DNA from: Paracoccus aminovorans
GTDB taxonomy: Bacteria; Pseudomonadota; Alphaproteobacteria; Rhodobacterales; Rhodobacteraceae
Direction of reading: 5' to 3'
Length of the DNA stretch: 64,000 bases
Assembly: GCF_001546115.1 (NCBI RefSeq)
Contig: NZ_KQ955208.1
Span: 144,822 to 208,821 of the forward strand
The stretch's first letter is position 1, and every line of letters starts with the position of its first letter. This document shows, piece by piece, positions 62,093 to 64,000 of the stretch. The translations under genes and the position numbers were made by a program. The notes beneath the pieces were generated by a model. It was not told the DNA's origin and searched no databases. It saw only the letters and a list, made by a program, of their open reading frames with translations.

Positions 62093-62573
62093 ATGTCGCC
62101 CTATCTCCGCCCTCGCCTGCCCGGCGTTCCGATCGTCTTCACCGTTGCCCTGGCGCAGCGCGGCAGTCGGCGGCTGGTGGGACAGGTCGATGCTTTGTGC
62201 GATGCCGTAAGGGTGACGCCGGCGGAACGGCAGTTCGAGATCGAGGCGTGGGTGGTGCTGCCGGATCACCTGCATGGCATCTGGCGCTTGCCGGAAGAGG
62301 ATTGTGGTTACGGCGTCCGGTGGGGCGCGGACAAGGCGCGGTTCTCTCGGGGTTTGCCGGTGGGGCAGTTGCGCGACAGCCCTGTGGCGCGGCAGGAACG
62401 CGGCATCTGGCAGCGGCGGTTTTACGAGCATCACATCCGCAATGACGCTGATCACGCGGCGCATATGCGGTAATTGTTGGTGGAACCCGGTGAAGCATGG
62501 GTTGGTGGATCAGCCCCAGAATTGGCCGTATTCATCATTCCGCCGGGATAAAGCCGCCGGAAAGCTGGCGTAG
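62093..62573 (+). pseudogene. REP-associated tyrosine transposase (RAYT), frameshifted
   Basis: A Y1-transposase-domain protein of the RAYT/TnpA-REP type. The HUH motif is in WVVLPDHLHGIWRLP, the catalytic Tyr in WQRRFYEHHIRND, and the family tail CWWNPVKHGLVDQPQNWPYS is present but in the +1 frame. One extra A near 62472 turns CGG-TAT-TGT into CGG-TAA, ending the first frame after HMR. Apart from that single base the gene is complete. Its original stop codon (62571-62573) overlaps the first REP hairpin. Confidence 0.85.
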
Positions 62574-62642
62574 GGTGCGTGCTTGCACGCACCGTTGCGC
62601 AAGGGATGAGGTCGGAGTGGTGCGTGCAAGCACGCACCCTAC
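62570..62642. repeat. REP pair (BIME-like) downstream of the RAYT gene
   Basis: Two 24-bp sequences, 62570-62593 and 62619-62642, are exact reverse complements separated by 25 bp. Each is itself a hairpin (GGTGCGTGC paired with GCACGCACC) and carries the GTAG tetranucleotide (CTAC on the other strand) at the outer foot, the mark bound by RAYT proteins. Another GC hairpin (GTGGGG/CCCCAC) follows near 62675-62700. Confidence 0.88.
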
Positions 62643-62710
62643 GCTTGCTACCGCTTGGCGGCAGCGTAGGGAAATAGTGGGGCAAAGCCACCCCACGCGA
62701 GCTTCAGGCC

Positions 62711-62740
62711 TTGACAAGCCAGATGGAGTCTATTCTTTAT
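62711..62740 (+). promoter_or_regulatory. possible promoter of the P-loop ATPase gene
   Basis: TTGACA at 62711-62716 is a perfect -35 hexamer, followed after a long spacer (19-21 bases) by TTTATAAAT as a possible -10. The sequence becomes AT-rich exactly here. Spacing is not ideal. Confidence 0.35.
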
Positions 62741-62757
62741 AAATTCTGGAGGCAAAA

Positions 62758-63391
62758 ATGAAATTTGATGATGCACAGATAAGACAGATCTTTGGCACCG
62801 ATACCGCTGAGGACGACGACCCACGGAGATTGAAGACCTATTTCTTTAAAAATAAAACCTATGAAAATATTAGAGCTGACTTGCCTTTAAGAATTTTAGT
62901 GGGCCACAAGGGCATTGGTAAAAGTGCCTTGCTCAGAATGTCTCACATTGAGGATGTTGAAAATGGCATTCTCTCTTTGGAGATCCAGCCTAATGATCTT
63001 GTGCTGAAAGACCATAGCGCCAGCAATTTCATAGAGAAGATTTCTAACTTTAAGAAGCTAATTCTGAAAGCTATTGCAGAAAAATCATTTGAGGCTTTGC
63101 AAGCAGGAAAACCGCCCACGATAAATTAAGCGGTTGCAGCATCTGCCAGAAACTTAATGACTTCATTGACTCGCTATTTTTCCGATAAAATTAATCATGA
63201 TCCCGACCCTGATATAATAAACTTGCGTCAAAGCTTCTTGAGAGACAATAGGATAAGGGTATATATTGACGATCTTGATCGGGGGTGATCTGCCAGTCAA
63301 GAAGATATCCATAATATTTCTGCTCTTGTTAATGCAGCTAGAGATATTTGCAATGAGGACTCAAGAATACAGATTAGGATTGGCCTACGTA
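62758..63391 (+). pseudogene. P-loop ATPase, Sll1717-like, truncated and nonsense-mutated
   Basis: The AT-rich frame starts MKFDDAQIRQIFGTDTAEDD after a TCTGGAGGC ribosome site, with Walker A GHKGIGKSAL at residues 49-58. One continuous frame runs on through two in-frame stops (TAA at 63127-63129 and TGA at 63286-63288) to a Walker B-like RVYIDDLDRG and ALVNAARDICNEDSRIQIRI, then ends at the IS5-family element at about 63392. The features fit the P-loop ATPase family first named from Sll1717, often seen near phage-defence genes. Composition is unlike the chromosome, so it was probably acquired by transfer. Confidence 0.75.
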
Positions 63392-64000
63392 GGTGGTGTT
63401 GACAAAAGGGATTCACAGGGTGGCCTGATCGTGATTCAAGCTGGTACCTGCAATGGAGACCAGCTTGGCACGAGACCTGATGTCGGACGAGGAATGGGCG
63501 TTTCATGAGCGCTTCATTCTGGCCGTGCGCGCCCCGAACGGGCGCAAGCCCGCAAATCACCGCCTTGTTCTTGATGGGATTTTCTGGATCGCGCGGACCG
63601 GCTCTCCTTGGCGCGACCTCCCAGAAGAGTTCGGGAAGTGGTCCAGTGTCTACCGCCAGTTCCGGCGCTGGACCCTGGCGGGGTTGTGGGAGCAGATCCT
63701 CGAAGCGCTGAACGAAAGTCGGATCGTGCCGGATGCGCTCCAGATGATCGACAGCACCGTGATCCGCGCCCATCATCAGGCAGCGGGCGCAAAAGGGGGA
63801 CTCCAAGACAGGGTTTTGGCCGTTCAAGAGGTGGTTTCACGACCAAGGTCCACCTGCGCGTCAATGCTGCCGGGCTGCCAATGAGGTCGGACATCACGCC
63901 GGGCCAGACATCGGACTACCTGGGCTTTGATCTGGTCATGGACGACAACCTGCCGGAGCCTTGCATCCTGCTGGCCGATCGCGGCTATGACTCCGACAAG
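63392..64000 (+). mobile_element. IS5-family (IS427-group-like) element, right end outside the window
   Basis: GC content jumps at about 63392, just after a TA that could be the target duplication (GTA|GGTGGTGTTGACAAAA). The element interrupts the P-loop ATPase frame. Only its left part is present. Confidence 0.75.
63453..64000 (+). CDS. IS5-family transposase, two-frame, partial
   Basis: OrfA runs from 63453 (METSLARDLMSDEEWAFHER) in the DUF4096-type N-terminal domain (LVLDGIFWIARTGSPWRDLP) to a stop at 63884; the first catalytic Asp is in QMIDSTVIRAHH. The continuation GFTTKVHLRVNAAGLPM, ITPGQTSDYLGFDLVMDD and LLADRGYDSDK (second Asp) is in the -1 frame. A -1 slip on the G5 run at 63795-63799 would join them (AKGGTPRQGFGRSRGG), as expected for this IS group. 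The Glu of the DDE triad lies beyond the window. Confidence 0.85.

Overview
The window is about 64 kb of high-GC DNA from an alphaproteobacterium of the Rhodobacteraceae, most likely a Paracoccus. The basis is the membrane-anchored cytochrome c552 (cycM) with the architecture known from Paracoccus denitrificans, together with the short SRP RNA, the glnB-glnA pair, the Hint-domain and RTX proteins, and several insertion sequences typical of the group. The genus is an inference; no 16S gene is present.

Layout. 1-4.3 kb: the end of an unrecognised gene, an alpha/beta-hydrolase-like gene, and a two-part surface or tail-fibre-like module (Ig/LamG-like protein plus a SASA-type esterase in the next frame). 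4.4-7.7 kb: an MFS transporter, a lipoprotein and zapE. 7.7-11.6 kb: a mobile-element graveyard in which a decayed tyrosine integrase carries a decayed IS5-type element, which carries an intact IS3-family element; it ends at the SRP RNA gene. 11.7-24.3 kb: a cyclic-nucleotide phosphodiesterase, an SRPBCC protein, pheA, cycM, the yejABEF-type peptide importer with a glycosyltransferase in the same operon, and a Hint-domain protein. 24.5-32.7 kb: glnBA, the NAD(P)H-hydrate repair enzyme, tRNA-Leu, an RTX protein and tex. 32.7-33.7 kb: an IS481 relic. 33.7-44.2 kb: pdxY, a MOSC protein, a copper-handling operon (DUF2946-like, YcnI-PCuAC fusion, Sco), a GAF histidine kinase, pabB-pabC and nadA-nadB-nadC. 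44.4-57.3 kb: a seven-gene glycogen operon, glgP-glgB-glgC-glgA-glgX-malQ-pgm. 57.3-62.1 kb: an AhpD-like protein with an FNR-type site, phnM without other phn genes, an esterase, small lipoproteins including two entericidins, and small membrane proteins. 62.1-64 kb: a frameshifted RAYT (REP-associated transposase) followed by its REP hairpins, an AT-rich P-loop ATPase pseudogene, and an IS5-family element running off the end.

How the genes work together. Most of the window is ordinary chromosome in tight operons, with ATGA or TGATG stop-start overlaps in yej, nad and glg. The glycogen operon encodes synthesis from glucose-1-phosphate (glgC, glgA, glgB), breakdown (glgP, glgX, malQ) and the link to glucose-6-phosphate (pgm). 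The pab genes make 4-aminobenzoate for folate, and the nad genes make NAD from aspartate. The copper genes fit CuA-site assembly in a cytochrome-oxidase-rich organism.

The less ordinary material is small-scale: an in-frame REP insertion inside the MOSC gene, two related palindromic mini-insertions inside two different dead transposases, the RAYT/REP pair, two spaced copies of an ATGCAA-N7-TTGCAT palindrome, and a P-loop ATPase interrupted by two in-frame stops and an IS. I found no intact undescribed multi-gene system.
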